Source: Halichondria panicea
Lineage: Eukaryota; Porifera; Demospongiae; Suberitida; Halichondriidae
Direction: 5' to 3'
NCBI RefSeq assembly: GCF_963675165.1
Contig: NC_087390.1
Location: forward strand, 6,168,319 to 6,232,318
Length of the DNA stretch: 64,000 nt
This document shows, one piece after another, positions 23,836 through 35,509 of this stretch. Under the pieces are notes generated by a model that searched no databases, was not told the DNA's origin, and was given only the letters and a program-made list of their open reading frames with translations. Each line of letters begins with the position of its first letter. Within the stretch, counting starts at the first letter, position 1. Position numbers and translations under genes: made by a program.

Positions 23836-24338
23836 ATGCCAGATATAGGAGAATATCTTCGTTGCAGGATCTACAGCCAGGTGATCATATCAAATACGAC
23901 TGTGTATTTCGAGTAAGACCTTTGATGCTATGCACCATGCTCTGGTAGTCAACGTTATAAATTACCTTCAATTGATGGTCATTCACAACAACGGGGAAAA
24001 AGTTGAGGAAGAGTTGGTAACAATTGATTCAAGCTACATCACTGTTGAAGACTATGAATGTGTATACAGTGGAATTGAAGCAATAGAAAGAGCTCGAACT
24101 CGATTGGGCGATGGTTATAATGTGTTGAGTGACAATTGTGAGCACTTGGTGACATGGGCTCGGACTGGGACAGCAGAGAGCAAACAAGTTAAGGGAGCAC
24201 AAACAGCTATAGCCGTTCTTAAAGGAGCTGCGACTGGAGCAGCGGTTGCAAGGCAACGTTGTTCCTGTGTTGGGTACCGTTGTAGGAGGAGTCGTTGGTG
24301 GTACGGTGGGGTTATACAGGACAAGGAAATTATCTTGA
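23836..24338 (+). pseudogene. LRAT/H-box acyltransferase-like gene with frame breaks
   Basis: From an ATG at 23836 the first frame gives LQPGDHIKYDC. A second frame gives AMHHALVVNVI and DNCEHLVTWARTGTAES, and a third gives VVPVLGTVVGGVVGG ending TGA at 24336-24338. The HHALVV histidine and the NCEH cysteine are the hallmark residues of the LRAT/NlpC-P60-like fold of lecithin:retinol acyltransferase and HRASLS phospholipid enzymes. The Gly/Val-rich C-terminus resembles a membrane anchor. Two single-base frame changes (near 23915 and 24250) separate the parts. No splice sites explain them, so it is a recent pseudogene or carries sequencing indels. Confidence 0.65.
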
Positions 24339-25004
24339 AGTACATGCATATACTCGTCTGACTGCATAATTATGATTCGTGTATAATTCTGTTTTTGTGA
24401 GTGCCACACATACTCATTTGGTGAACTTTGTAAAAGATGGTACACATCATATAATTATATATATATCAAGTACGAACTGACATTCCATAATTCTGAGCAA
24501 GCTAGGGCACTACAAGTACTTGCATTCAGCTGCAGGGCTTGCATAGGATACTATACCTCCTAAACAGTATTGGATGTCAACTGTTTATATTCTTCACTTG
24601 TATATAAAACCTGTTGCATTGCCTTGAATGCCATACCTTGAATTCTGCCCATGGTCCAAAGCCAAATTTTGGCCCTGAAGAAAGTTTGGAATTAAACATA
24701 TCAATTAAAAGGTATCTTTCTAAGCTTTCAGATAACAATTTTGATATTAGTTTTTAATTATGGCTGTTGAAAAAATAATGTTACTACAACCTCCCCCCTT
24801 CTTGTTTAATAATCAATGGTTCGGGACTCTCTTCAGCTTCCATAACTTGAATTCTGTGGATTCAATTTCAACCATTAATTTTTATAAATTAAATAGTATC
24901 ATCAAAGTTGAAATGGAACTTCCACTCTTAGTCCTCTAGAACACGAGATTGGAAGTTCCACCCTAAATAACTTGTGTACATGTTACATAAGTTGTACTGC
25001 TAAA

Positions 25005-25124
25005 GAGGGGTGGGGCTGCTTGACCTGCAAAAAAGGGGCTGGAGCTGCTTAAAATTGCACACAGTTCACTGGAGCTCTGTAAGTTCACTCCCTCCACTGT
25101 ATTCTACCAGCCAGCAAGAGAAAG
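25005..25124 (+). promoter_or_regulatory. G-rich module and 5' leader of the second NAA20 gene
   Basis: GGGGTGGGGCTGCTTGACC and a second GGAGCTGCTT copy precede a leader ending GCAAGAGAAAG at 25124, followed by a GTAATATT donor. The acceptor TTTCAG lies immediately before the ATG at 25237. It is the same arrangement as at 7748, with an intron of 112 bases. Confidence 0.55.
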
Positions 25125-25236
25125 GTAATATTTGCTGCACAATAATTATAATGCCATTTTTGTGATTTTAAACACTAAATACGCCCTTAAATTTAGATGT
25201 ATATCGATTGATTTACCTCTGTGTCCTCAATTTCAG

Positions 25237-26340
25237 ATGACGACACTGCGGCAGTTCCGATGTGACGATTTGTTCAAGTTCAACAATGTGAACCTTGACC
25301 CCTTGACGCACACATTCGATCTTGCCTCCTACCTACATTACATGTCAAGGTACGGAAAATTACAAGACTATATATATGGTACTTTATGGGTGAAATATTT
25401 AAAGTGGCGCTGTTATTTTTCATCAACTATTGTAACACATGCACACTGTGAGATTATACATGCATGAGGACACAATAACTTGCATGTGTTCCAAACGTCC
25501 AATTTAAATAGGTTGCATGAAAGTATTTGCACATTGAACTGAGTTATTATTGGTTGGACAAGCCCCGGTAGAAAAAGTGTACAGTACAGTGCAACCCCAA
25601 GAGATGGTGTAAACATAAATGCCTCTGCACACACACTACACAGGTGGCCAGAATACTTCCAAGTGGCCGAGTCTCCCACTGGCAAGATAATGGGCTATGT
25701 TATGGGCATATCAGAAGCCCGAAATAACAAATCCTCCGATTGGCATTGTCGTGTGTCTGCTATCTCGGTGAGCGAGGAGTATCGCCGCCTCGGAGTTGCC
25801 GGGAAACTAATGCAATTTCTAGAGGATGTTTCAGAACGTAAAAAGTGCTATTTTGTCGATCTGTTTGTCCGAGTTTCAAACGTGGTTGCCGTGGAAATCT
25901 ACAAGAAGATGGGCTATGTGGTGTATGGAACAATGCCAGATTACTATTATACAGAAAAGAGCAACAAGTATAAGGACTATACAAAAAAGAGCGACGAGGA
26001 TAAGGACTGCTATACTGAAACTCAGCTGAAACACTGGATGAGCGTATGGTTATCAGAGTGGGAGTCAAAAAACTCACAACAACAGCAGAGCACGAGCTAT
26101 TGGAAGTGTTTGCAAGTACGAGAGATCAAGAGAATCGAAGATGGTTGTTATATGAGGAGAGCTCTGAGTTGGGACGTCGATAAGATATCGAAAAAGCAAC
26201 CAACTCAAGAGGAGATAGCTGAGCTGGAACGTGGTTTTACTAATGAATTTAAAATAAACTTCAAAGAATGTATGCCATCCGAAGAATTCATGCAACTGCA
26301 CTGTTGTAATGCATTTAACCAAGAGTTCATTAGACATTAG
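25237..26340 (+). CDS. Diverged NAA20 paralogue with an insert and a longer C-terminus
   Basis: Two exons (25237-25349, 25644-26340) give 269 residues against 177 in the intact copy. Exon 1 has the same length and splice phase as at 7748. The GNAT acetyl-CoA loop RRLGVAGKL and VDLFVRVSN are kept. However, WHGHVTAIS has become WHCRVSAIS, losing Gly-His in the most conserved part of the family. After PDYYY a Lys/Asp/Glu/Tyr-rich insert of about 65 residues (KSNKYKDYTKKSDEDKD and a Trp-rich part) appears before YMRRALSWDVDKIS. A C-terminal extension of about 30 residues follows ELE. The frame is fully open, so the copy is probably under selection or young. Whether it still acetylates N-termini is doubtful. 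Confidence 0.8.
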
Positions 26341-26511
26341 GATGAATGAACTATAACGAACTCTTGATGTAATTGGATTTTTGCTTCACTTGTATAGTTG
26401 CCCTCTCTTTGTATGACTGTGCTTTGTATGAATTGCTTTTTATCACAAAAATGTTAGGTTTTATGTGCAGTTGGGAAGCAGGGGGCGTAGCTAGCTGTTG
26501 CTGCAAAAGAA

Positions 26512-26556
26512 AGGTGGGGCTGCTTGACCTGCAAAAAAGGGGGTGGAGCTGCTTGA
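26512..26556 (+). promoter_or_regulatory. G-rich GCTGCTTGA module upstream of the kinase-like gene
   Basis: AGGTGGGGCTGCTTGACC followed by GGTGGAGCTGCTTGAAG repeats the paired module found upstream of the leaders at 18340 and 25005. Here it precedes the kinase-like receptor (ATG at 26735) by about 180 bases. It could be a shared promoter element or just the edge of the duplicated unit. Confidence 0.45.
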
Positions 26557-26734
26557 AGTTGTAAACAGCATGCTAGGAAATTCCTACTAGCTAGTCAGAT
26601 CGCTGTCTACCATAGTCTAACCATACCTATATGGTATAATTACTTAGCTGTCACTGGACCATAATTTATATACTAGAGTCTTGAATATTGTAGCTCTCAG
26701 TGGACTCTTAGATCTCTAAGTCACTGTTCAGAGG

Positions 26735-29512
26735 ATGAGCTCAACTGAATCACCAACTACAGGTAAGTACGAGTTATATTAGCTGGCATGACTTTAGGAC
26801 ATGACTTTAGGACATAGATCTATATATGTACCTGATAGGTTTCACTTTACAGCTTACTATAGCAAACTTGCTAACGTCTGTACTAAATACACACAGTACA
26901 CCACCACCCCCACACACACTCCCACACACCACCCCACACACACACACACTACCCACCCCCACACCCACACCCACCCCCACACCCACATACACCACACACA
27001 CACACACACATAGCCGACTCTGCTGAGGGTCTAAGCCTGCCCTCCAGTGAGGCTGTAGCTGTGATCGTATCCATTGCTGGTGTGGGAACGATTCTAGTGC
27101 TACTGGTACTCATCATTGTCATGGCCATGAGGTGAGTGGATCAGGTGCCTGCATGCATGCAAGTATTGTGCACGCTTGGTTACCAGCTAACTGCATTCCT
27201 GTCTCATATATCTGCATGCATGCATGTAATAAGATCCCCGCTGTTTTAATTGGGCTTGTCCAATAGTTAACCTCTATACTACTACTGAAAGTACTGTGAC
27301 GGCATATATGCTCTCTGTTGCCTAGACGCTACTCGTACATCAAGAGAAGGCGATCACGAGGAATAATAAGCGAGCACTTCGGTCGCAACTCAATGAGAGC
27401 TTCTCAACGGAGCCAGCGGATCAGCCGATTGGTTGCCGAGGCCAGCGAGGGACCCTCCACCACAAACACCTTCAACATCAACACTCAGGTTAGAGAAGAT
27501 TTTCGTAGTGCAACAGCTCTAGCGTATTAAGTAATATTAGTTATAATACATGGAATTCAGCCTTATGTCACTACTAATTGTTTCTGCTAAGACAACTTTT
27601 CATAATTCAGGATTGCATGCATTGGAAATCCTCGTACTGATTAAGCTGATTGTAGGCACGGTAATAATGTTTAGAGCTCAGTATAATTATTATGCATAGG
27701 TATTGCATAGTTTCATTCATTGACCTCTCCTGAGAATTAGAGTATCAAATAGTAATGAATTTAGTCTGTGGCAAACCTCACTGGACTGTGACTATCATTA
27801 GTGCAGTGTTAGTTCATTAATTGTGTTCAGCCAATTCTACGCCTCCCACTTCTATAGCTCAAGCTAACACATCACACATCACACACACACCACACATCAC
27901 ACATATAACACACATGCACACACACACACCACACATCACACATATAACACACATGCACACACACCACATGCACACACACCACACATCACACATATAACAC
28001 ACATGCACACACACCACATGCACACACACCACACATCACACATATAACACACATGCACACACACCACACTGAAAGTGTGCTCAGAACACTTCATTTTCCA
28101 GTGCACACTAGTCTCATCATTCGAAGGCAATTTTAATTACTGTCAATTCTATGCTACACCCGGTTGCCGAACTATATGCATGCATGGCTTGCACTATAAG
28201 TACATGAAAAAAAGTTGTTATTTGTGCTTCAGTGTTGGGCTGCAAAGACAGCTGCAACTGCAGAGAGAATTGCTATAGTGGGTACACATGGAAACTTGAT
28301 TAATTAGAAATACATATATACACACACCATTCACATGTACAGTTGCTCCCTGAGGCCACCAAGACCAGCCCCTTCCCTCCCCCTCCCGACAACACGTTCC
28401 CATCGTCGGCACCTGTCGAGATTGAACTAGAGAAGAAAGACCTTGACCTGAGCTTCCTCAATACGAGCACCATGGATACAACGGCCCCTAGGCAGTTCCC
28501 CAGTAGCGATCTACTCTTACTCGATAAGTTAGGAGAGGGAGAATACGGTCCTATTTATAGGTGAGGAATGCAGCCACATCAATATTACTTTTTGTGTATG
28601 TGCATGCTCAACAGTCCTGTGTATAGTTATGTGTAACACGATATGTTTTAATTTTTGTTATTATTTTGCAGAGGAGATGCGTACAATCTTGAGCAAGACA
28701 ACCAGTCGAGGCCAGTCACAGTAAAGATGCTCGCTCAGCAGTACACAAGTGGAGATCGAACTATGTTCAACAACGATATCGAAATGCTCACTTCAATTGT
28801 GCACATCAATGTCGTCACTCTCCTTGCCATGTGTACCGATGATTCGCCTGAATGCATCCTGCTAGACGCCGGTCTTCCTGGTGACCTTTTAACCTTTATC
28901 AGAGACAAGAAACAAGAAGTCTCCCCTCTGGGACCAACAGTGCAAGAAACGTACAATATTCTCAAGATTGCCGATGAGATAAGTATAGGGATGTCGTATT
29001 TAGCTTCGGAGAGGTTTGTGCACAAAGATCTATCGCTGCGAAACTGCATCATTGGATATAGCGGAGTCGTGAAGATTGCTCATTTTGGCCTGGGGCCAGT
29101 GTTGTACCCGGAGGCTTATTATCGAGTGCATGATATCGATCTGCCAATTCGTTGGATGTCCCCTGAGGCCATAACTTCGTCGCAATTCACATCGGCTAGT
29201 GATGTGTGGGCATTTGGGGTGGTGCTTTTCGAGCTCTTCTCTTATGGGGAACTTCCTTTTGACGAGAAAAGCAACGAAGAAGTTATTTCGTACGTGGTGA
29301 GGGAGTTTGGGAAGTTAAAATGTCCTCATCGATGTTCTGCGGAGATTTTCGAGATTCCACAAAGTTGTTGGGCCACAGATCCGAAACTGCGTCCAAACTT
29401 TGCTTATCTGCATGACCAGATCTTCAGAATGACGGGGCAAACAGACGTATCGGGATCTGTGAGTACATTCGGTTCATCTCCCATTCCAGTTCTGGAATCA
29501 GGAATGAGATAA
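26735..29512 (+). CDS. Single-pass receptor with an atypical tyrosine kinase domain
   Basis: Five exons (26735-26762, 27014-27131, 27326-27488, 28343-28560, 28672-29512) give 455 residues. Residues 1-23 are a short outside part, 24-48 a hydrophobic helix (VIVSIAGVGTILVLLVLII), followed by a basic stop (RRYSYIKRRR). The kinase domain runs from about 160. The glycine loop GEGEYG (167-172), a lysine in VTVKML (K194), Glu213 and the RTK-type PIRWMSPEA are present. The catalytic loop reads VHKDLSLRN (HKD for HRD), and the metal-binding DFG reads HFG (313-315). Activation-loop tyrosines (AYYRV) remain. Loss of the DFG aspartate usually means weak or no catalysis, so this is a likely pseudokinase of the receptor tyrosine kinase class. 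No signal peptide is seen, and upstream exons could be missing. Confidence 0.8.
27860..28072. repeat. CA-rich minisatellite in a kinase-gene intron
   Basis: A unit of about 60 bases built from CACACATCACACATATAAC and CATGCACACACACC repeats three to four times inside the third intron of the receptor gene. Confidence 0.8.
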
Positions 29513-29514
29513 AT

Positions 29515-29518
<4 letters not shown>

Positions 29519-29562
<44 letters not shown>

Positions 29563-29896
29563 GAGTTATAATTATAGGCGGAAGTTTTACATAGGTACTA
29601 TAGCATTTTAAATGGTGCACCTCTTTTCTTTATTGCACTTGTCACTTGAGTAACACTGATTATTAGAAATAGAAAATAGCTTTTTTTCTGTTAGCCTACA
29701 TACCATTGTTTTGTTTTGTTGTTATCATTAATTTTTATGTGCAGAATATTATTTACAAGAACAGGGTCAATTATAGCATGATTGGTTAACGATCTTTACC
29801 TACTAACAAAGAACGATCAATAGGGCTAGGGAGAGCTGTGAAGTGGATCTCTAGTTCCGTATATATCTGTATCTAAGGCGGTCTCTCACTGTCTAA
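29519..29896. other. Short intergenic region between kinase-like gene and BABAM1
   Basis: Begins with a (CA)n tract of about 40 bases directly after the kinase stop codon. The rest is AT-rich with no feature recognised. Both flanking genes are on the plus strand, and the BABAM1 promoter must lie here. Confidence 0.4.
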
Positions 29897-30026
29897 ATGG
29901 AGAGGCATGGTTCAGGTGAGAGAGAAACAGTAGTCACTATAATTATTGCTCTACATCGATCCCCTCTCCCCCCTCCCACTACACACACACACACCACACA
30001 CACACACACACCCTCCCCCCTCCCCA

Positions 30027-30069
<43 letters not shown>

Positions 30070-30094
30070 ACACCACACACATCCCCCCTCCCCA

Positions 30095-30158
<64 letters not shown>

Positions 30159-30176
30159 CCCCCCTCCCCCGGCCCC

Positions 30177-30251
<75 letters not shown>

Positions 30252-30268
30252 CACACACCTCCCCCGGC

Positions 30269-30303
<35 letters not shown>

Positions 30304-30318
30304 CCCCCCTCCCCCGGC

Positions 30319-30349
<31 letters not shown>

Positions 30350-32767
30350 CACACACACACGCACACGCACACACACACACACACCACACACACACCACAC
30401 ACAGTGAGCAGCATTCTCAGTCACACTAGTCTACAGTATGAGTTTAACCACTTGGATATCCACGCCAACTGTCCCGAGAAAATTGTAAGTACCGTTGGCG
30501 TAGTTATATCTCCACTCTAATTAATCCATACATTTATTACTGTGCCATTACTGGCTGCTATGTTAGTTACTCATAGCTAGTGGTGTGTCTGTCTCTGCTT
30601 AAAGTAGATTACAGACTGTCTCTCCCCCCCCTCTCAGATCTTGTGTATAGATCTTGATGCCCAGGTAGAGGCCACTCCTGTCAAATCAAAGGATAGGTGA
30701 GTGGGTAGTTTAGTTATACATACCCAGCACCTCCTGAAGCAGATGTAGCTAGTGAGTAATGTAGTGCTCTTAACCACCACCCACCCCCCCCCACACGTAC
30801 ACACACACACACACACACATACACACACACACCACACACACGTAGACAATACTGACTACTGTGTGTCTATACACGATGACTGTAGTCTATAAAAGTACCC
30901 CCAAACATTAATAATTATCCGCCTTTTCCTCTAGAGGGGGTGTGTCCATGTTGACTGTGTGGAAGAATGCCCTCGAGCTATTTGTATGGAACAAGCATCA
31001 CCTGAGCAAAGACCATGAGTTTGCTGTTGTTATACTACGCGACAAAGCAGAATGGGTGAGATTACAATCGTTACCTAACAACCATATGGCAATATCTTGT
31101 CTAAGGCCACTGTTAGTTGCATACTTGTTTCAGATGAGAATACTAGCTCGACTCTAATGCGGGAGGGGAGGTCTTCATTACCCATTATTTTGCATATCCT
31201 GTTTAAAAGGATATGACAAATAGAATGAGTTCAGCACCACCACGGTAGAACAATGCAGTTTCAGCAACAATAAAAAGAGCTTTGTCCTCAAATAATGGCT
31301 GATATCAACTAATTTTAGGCGGTGAGTAAAAACTGAGGAAGGAGGTTGATCTGAAACAAGTTTGCAACTAACAGTGACCTAAACTCATTAATGCTCATTA
31401 TATATATCCACTCTCTTCCACGTCGTTATTCTCTCTCCTTTGCTCTCAGTTTTGTAACTTCAACAGTGACCCTAACGAGGTTGTCACGGTAATCAATCAA
31501 CTGGAGGCTGTGGACGAAAAGTACGATTCTTTTGGTGAGTGAGTCATAATTGAACCCCGGCACATAACCTTTATGACCTTTACCCCCTGACAGATACAGC
31601 GTCTCTCTACTCAATAATGTGAGTTGTATTTTAGGCTGTCTGTCTGTGCATGATTAATTATTTGGTCTGCTACAAAATGTGATTTTTCACATTTTTTGCC
31701 CTCCCAAAACTTTAATCTGAGCGATAGGCCTTGTCAGAGCTACAGAATGCATATCTTAGTTTAGTGAAGTTATGACCTCCTGAAGCCAAATTGTTCATTT
31801 CCGCCAAATACACAATACTATAGGCTATAAAATCCCCCCACCCTTGCAGCCACCAGAACTCTTGCCCCCCTCCCCCGACGGACAATCCCCTCCTCCCTCC
31901 ACCCTACACCGTACGAGCCATTATGTTCTATAGTCGCACCAACAGCATGCCCATCTACCAAGGTGACGTCGTGGTAAGTGCGTCACTATCAGGCCTGTTT
32001 TCGTAGCTAACTTTGAGAGGCCATAACTTGTGTTGCGAACGTTTGATTTCAATTGTATTTAGTAGCACTTTGATAGGTTGAAAATATGGTGAGCTTAGAT
32101 CAGTAATTTATTTCGGCCCAAATAGTCCATTAATTATTATAGTAAAATTAATGTGATTGTAGCTTTGGTCCATCTTTGTAGGCACATGATCAGCTGATGG
32201 AGTCTCCGTATTTCTTCCTGGACATACTCTACTCACATGAGCCCCCCTCCCCCTCTAACATGTGCAAGGTGAGAGGTCATTTCTCTGAAAGATTAGAGTG
32301 GTATTTGTTCTGACATACACCAATTTCATTATAGGCTCAGGAGTGAAGTACAAATAGACATATTTACTTACTAGATTGTTTTGCAAGCATGAATCGCGAA
32401 AATTGATAACTTCACAAAAGGTCAAATTTTCTGCTGATTTGGCTCATTCACACGCAAAAGTTTTTCACTCACAAAATATTCTAGTGGTACTGTATTCCAC
32501 GTTTAATTTGCCTTTAATATATAGCGTTATGACCACTTATGTTTAGATCACGTTTAAATGTATGATTTGCCTTTGTCTTACCCCCCCCCCCCCCCCCCTC
32601 CTCAGGGTATATTCGATATTCTCGCTGAGCTGTACCCAAAGCCCAAGGCCCTTGTATTGGATTGGTCGTACAATGTCAGCCAACTGTTCAACAACTTTTC
32701 TAAGCTACTAGCTCACCCAATGCAGAGACCATTCCAGCCTCACATGGACCATAAACTAATTCATTAG
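29897..32767 (+). CDS. BABAM1: BRISC and BRCA1-A complex member 1 (MERIT40)
   Basis: Nine exons (29897-29915, 30405-30484, 30638-30696, 30935-31055, 31450-31534, 31594-31618, 31850-31973, 32182-32268, 32606-32767) give 253 residues. The segments [59 protein letters not shown] and [13 protein letters not shown] match animal BABAM1 in order. BABAM1 has a VWA-like fold and scaffolds the BRCC36 K63-deubiquitinase complexes in DNA repair and cytokine-receptor turnover (family knowledge). The human protein is longer (about 329 residues) because of an N-terminal tail absent here. Exon 1 encodes only MERHGS and is separated by a 489-base intron made almost wholly of CA repeats. The gene converges on AF10. 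Confidence 0.93.
29985..30404. repeat. Interrupted (CA)n array filling BABAM1 intron 1
   Basis: About 420 bases of CACA dinucleotides are broken at intervals by CCCCCTCCCC or CTCCCCCGGCCCC blocks, giving a higher-order repeat. The last repeat unit supplies the acceptor CACACAG at 30404. Confidence 0.95.
31698..32130. repeat. Dispersed repeat pair in BABAM1 introns
   Basis: At 31700-31760 lies the family with core AGAGCTACAGAATGCAT, also at 6302 (inverted), 49534 and 53895. At about 32018-32125 lies the family with GGCCATAACTTGTGTTGCG, also at 22578 and 54003. At 53893-54130 the two lie next to each other, so they may be parts of one element that is here split by exon 7. Confidence 0.6.
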
Positions 32768-33288
32768 TACTATATAGCATATACCATGGTTGTGTGTGTG
32801 TGTGTTATTTCAAATGTTGTATGTGTGTTCACAGTTTATACAGATCCAGTCCAGCTAGAAGAGGGACACAAATTAATTAACCTTACTATAATTTTACGAT
32901 TCATCTTTTCTTTTTTTCTTACTCCGTATGTTGTACACACCTATACTCATGTGGCATTCCCTATAGCGAGTGGGTGTGTCCAATAGCGTAAAAGTCCATA
33001 ATTATAGTGCCTCTAAGGTTGTCCTCCCTCATTTGAGAGATAAAGGAATGAGGAATTAAGCAAAATAATTGTCATAATAATAAATTGTGACTATCATTAT
33101 TAATGGGCGGAGAATACTGTTAACCACGCCCTCCCACAAGAGCTGTGAATGCAACCTCCTCTTTAGCCATAATTTATTTATAACGACATTAATTACTCTT
33201 TCTCATAGCACAACACAAATCATGACACTGACATCATCACAGCTCACAGCATGGACTAACACTACACACACACACACTATATCAGCGT

Positions 33289-35475
33289 CTACCTAACATT
33301 GTCCATCCCCCTACCACCCACACCACCGCCGTCCTGTACTGCATTGTGACTGGGCAGCGGGGCGAACGCTGAGATAGGAGCTTGTACACTGTTTGTAACG
33401 CGAGTGATTTCATGAATTCCCTCAACTTGTTCGCTCGCAACAACAGGGCTTTTAGGTACATAGCTCCGCCTCGAAGAACCCTTGGACGAAGGGATTGTAA
33501 TTTTACGATCGTTTCCTTCAATTGAAGCATGATTATACACTGGCTTTGGGTGACCTCTATGATATGGATCTTGCCCACCAAACTCTGTGAATAGGCTGCT
33601 GGTTGGAGGTTGAAAATGAGCCTTGAGAAGCGAATCTTGTACTTCCTTTGATAGTGTATTTGGTATAATCATCTCATTACCGTGTGGATGGGTGTGTACG
33701 TCAGGAGGCTCGGTACGCGTGCTTCGATTTTTCGCATTTCCATTTCGTTTACTGGCAGCACGGTGTCTTGGACTGGCTACCGGCATTTCTGGTGATCCAA
33801 TGCGAGGTTCGTCTCTAATCCCATTGGGTAATCGATTCGTGGTGTCTTGCTCGACTAAGGTCTGGCGTAGTTTGGTATTGATGGCAATGTAGAACTCTCT
33901 CTGTGATGCCAGCTCCATGATCTTGGACTGCATTTGACGGTTTTCAGATTGTAGGGTGTGTAAGTGTGCCAGCATGGAGCCAACTGTGTGTGTGGTGTGG
34001 GCGTGTGTGTGGATGTGTGGGGGGCTAAGTATAATAATTATAACTACGAGCAATTTATAGCAATATTTTAGACACTGTGTGGATCAGTTGATAAGAAACG
34101 ATAATCATAGTCTGGCTCAGTTGAAACACGGATATAGTTACATCATCTCCACACAGCAAATACAACAAAAGCACTGATTCCCTTGTGTGTGGGGTATGTG
34201 GTGTGGGTGGTATGTGTGTGGGGTGTGTGGGGTATGTGGTATGTGGTGTGGGTGGTATGTATGTGGGGTGTGTGGGGTATGTGGTGTGGGTGGTATGTGT
34301 GTGGAGTGTGTGGTGTGTGTGGGGTGTGTGTGTGGGTGGGGTGTGTGTGTGGGTGGTGAATACACTACTCTCACTCACCGTTGTTTTGTTTGCCCACTTT
34401 GTCTAGAATGAACTGAGCAGTTTGCTCCCATTGTCTCTCCAGCAGCTCTTGTAGACTGCGAGGTGGGGCCGCACCAGCCGATCTGAGGGGGGGGGGAGGG
34501 GTGTGGTTCAATATGCCCTCACAAGCATTGTAATACCATATAGCGGGTTATTTTCATACAATGGAAATTTTCGTATTGTAGAGCATCATACGAAATTATT
34601 CTACCACAATAGGTTCAACGTCACTATCCTGAGCTGTACATAATAGTTAGACACTGTTTAGGAAGTTTCTACATGATTTAGAAGCCCAAAGGGCTGGTTG
34701 TAGTATCCCGAACGCAGTGATGGTTCTACTAGCCCTGAGGACTTCTAAATCATGTAGAAACTTCCTAAACAGTGTCTAAGCATTTTAGATCATAGCAACC
34801 ATGAGTATTTAGCCAATCAGATTTGAATGTTCTTATCTAATCTTTGCTACATGATTTTCTATTGAAGTACAGTAGAACCTCGATTATCCGGACACCTTGG
34901 TTCCTGAAGCAGGCCGGATAAGTGAATATGCCGGATAATCGAATAGATAAACCACGCCTTGATCCACCCACTTTATTCATAAACAGCAGTGCCACATGGT
35001 TGTCTGCGCATGCGCAGAAGATAAGCAGGCATGTCTCCATGGTAACAGCTGCAACGTGCATGCGCGTTTTAGGGACACGCCTATTTTCTATCTGATAACA
35101 AGAAAACTGCCAAGCCGGATAATCGAGGTCCGGATAATCGAGGGCCGGATAATCGAGGTTCTACTGTACATGATTTTCTATTGAAGTACATGTACATGAT
35201 TTTCTAAATTGGATAGAACATTTCCTCTAACCAATCAGAGTGCAGTATTTATGACAAACATGATCTAAGAATATTTAGAATGCGAAATATTTAATTTGGT
35301 AGTTCATATGAAAATTGCACCAACGAAAATTACCCGCTATACGGTATTCACTGTATTTCAAGTTAAATAGACTCCTGGTAGTAGTACTGACCTTGATGCG
35401 AGGCTTTGCTCAGAGCTGGTGGAGGACGATGTTAGTCTCACCACATTTTCCACACTACCAGATAAGTTCACCTAC

Positions 35476-35509
<34 letters not shown>

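Noticed and set aside
29893-30520. Long open frames of alternating His-Thr or Cys-Val on both strands
   Set aside because: They are translations of (CA)n/(GT)n tracts within BABAM1 intron 1 and have no protein character. The same applies to similar frames at 50775-51149 and 52835-53375.
33282-33581. Second frame over the AF10 last exon as a separate gene
   Set aside because: It is a shadow of the well-supported AF10 exon, which carries the leucine zipper in the other frame.
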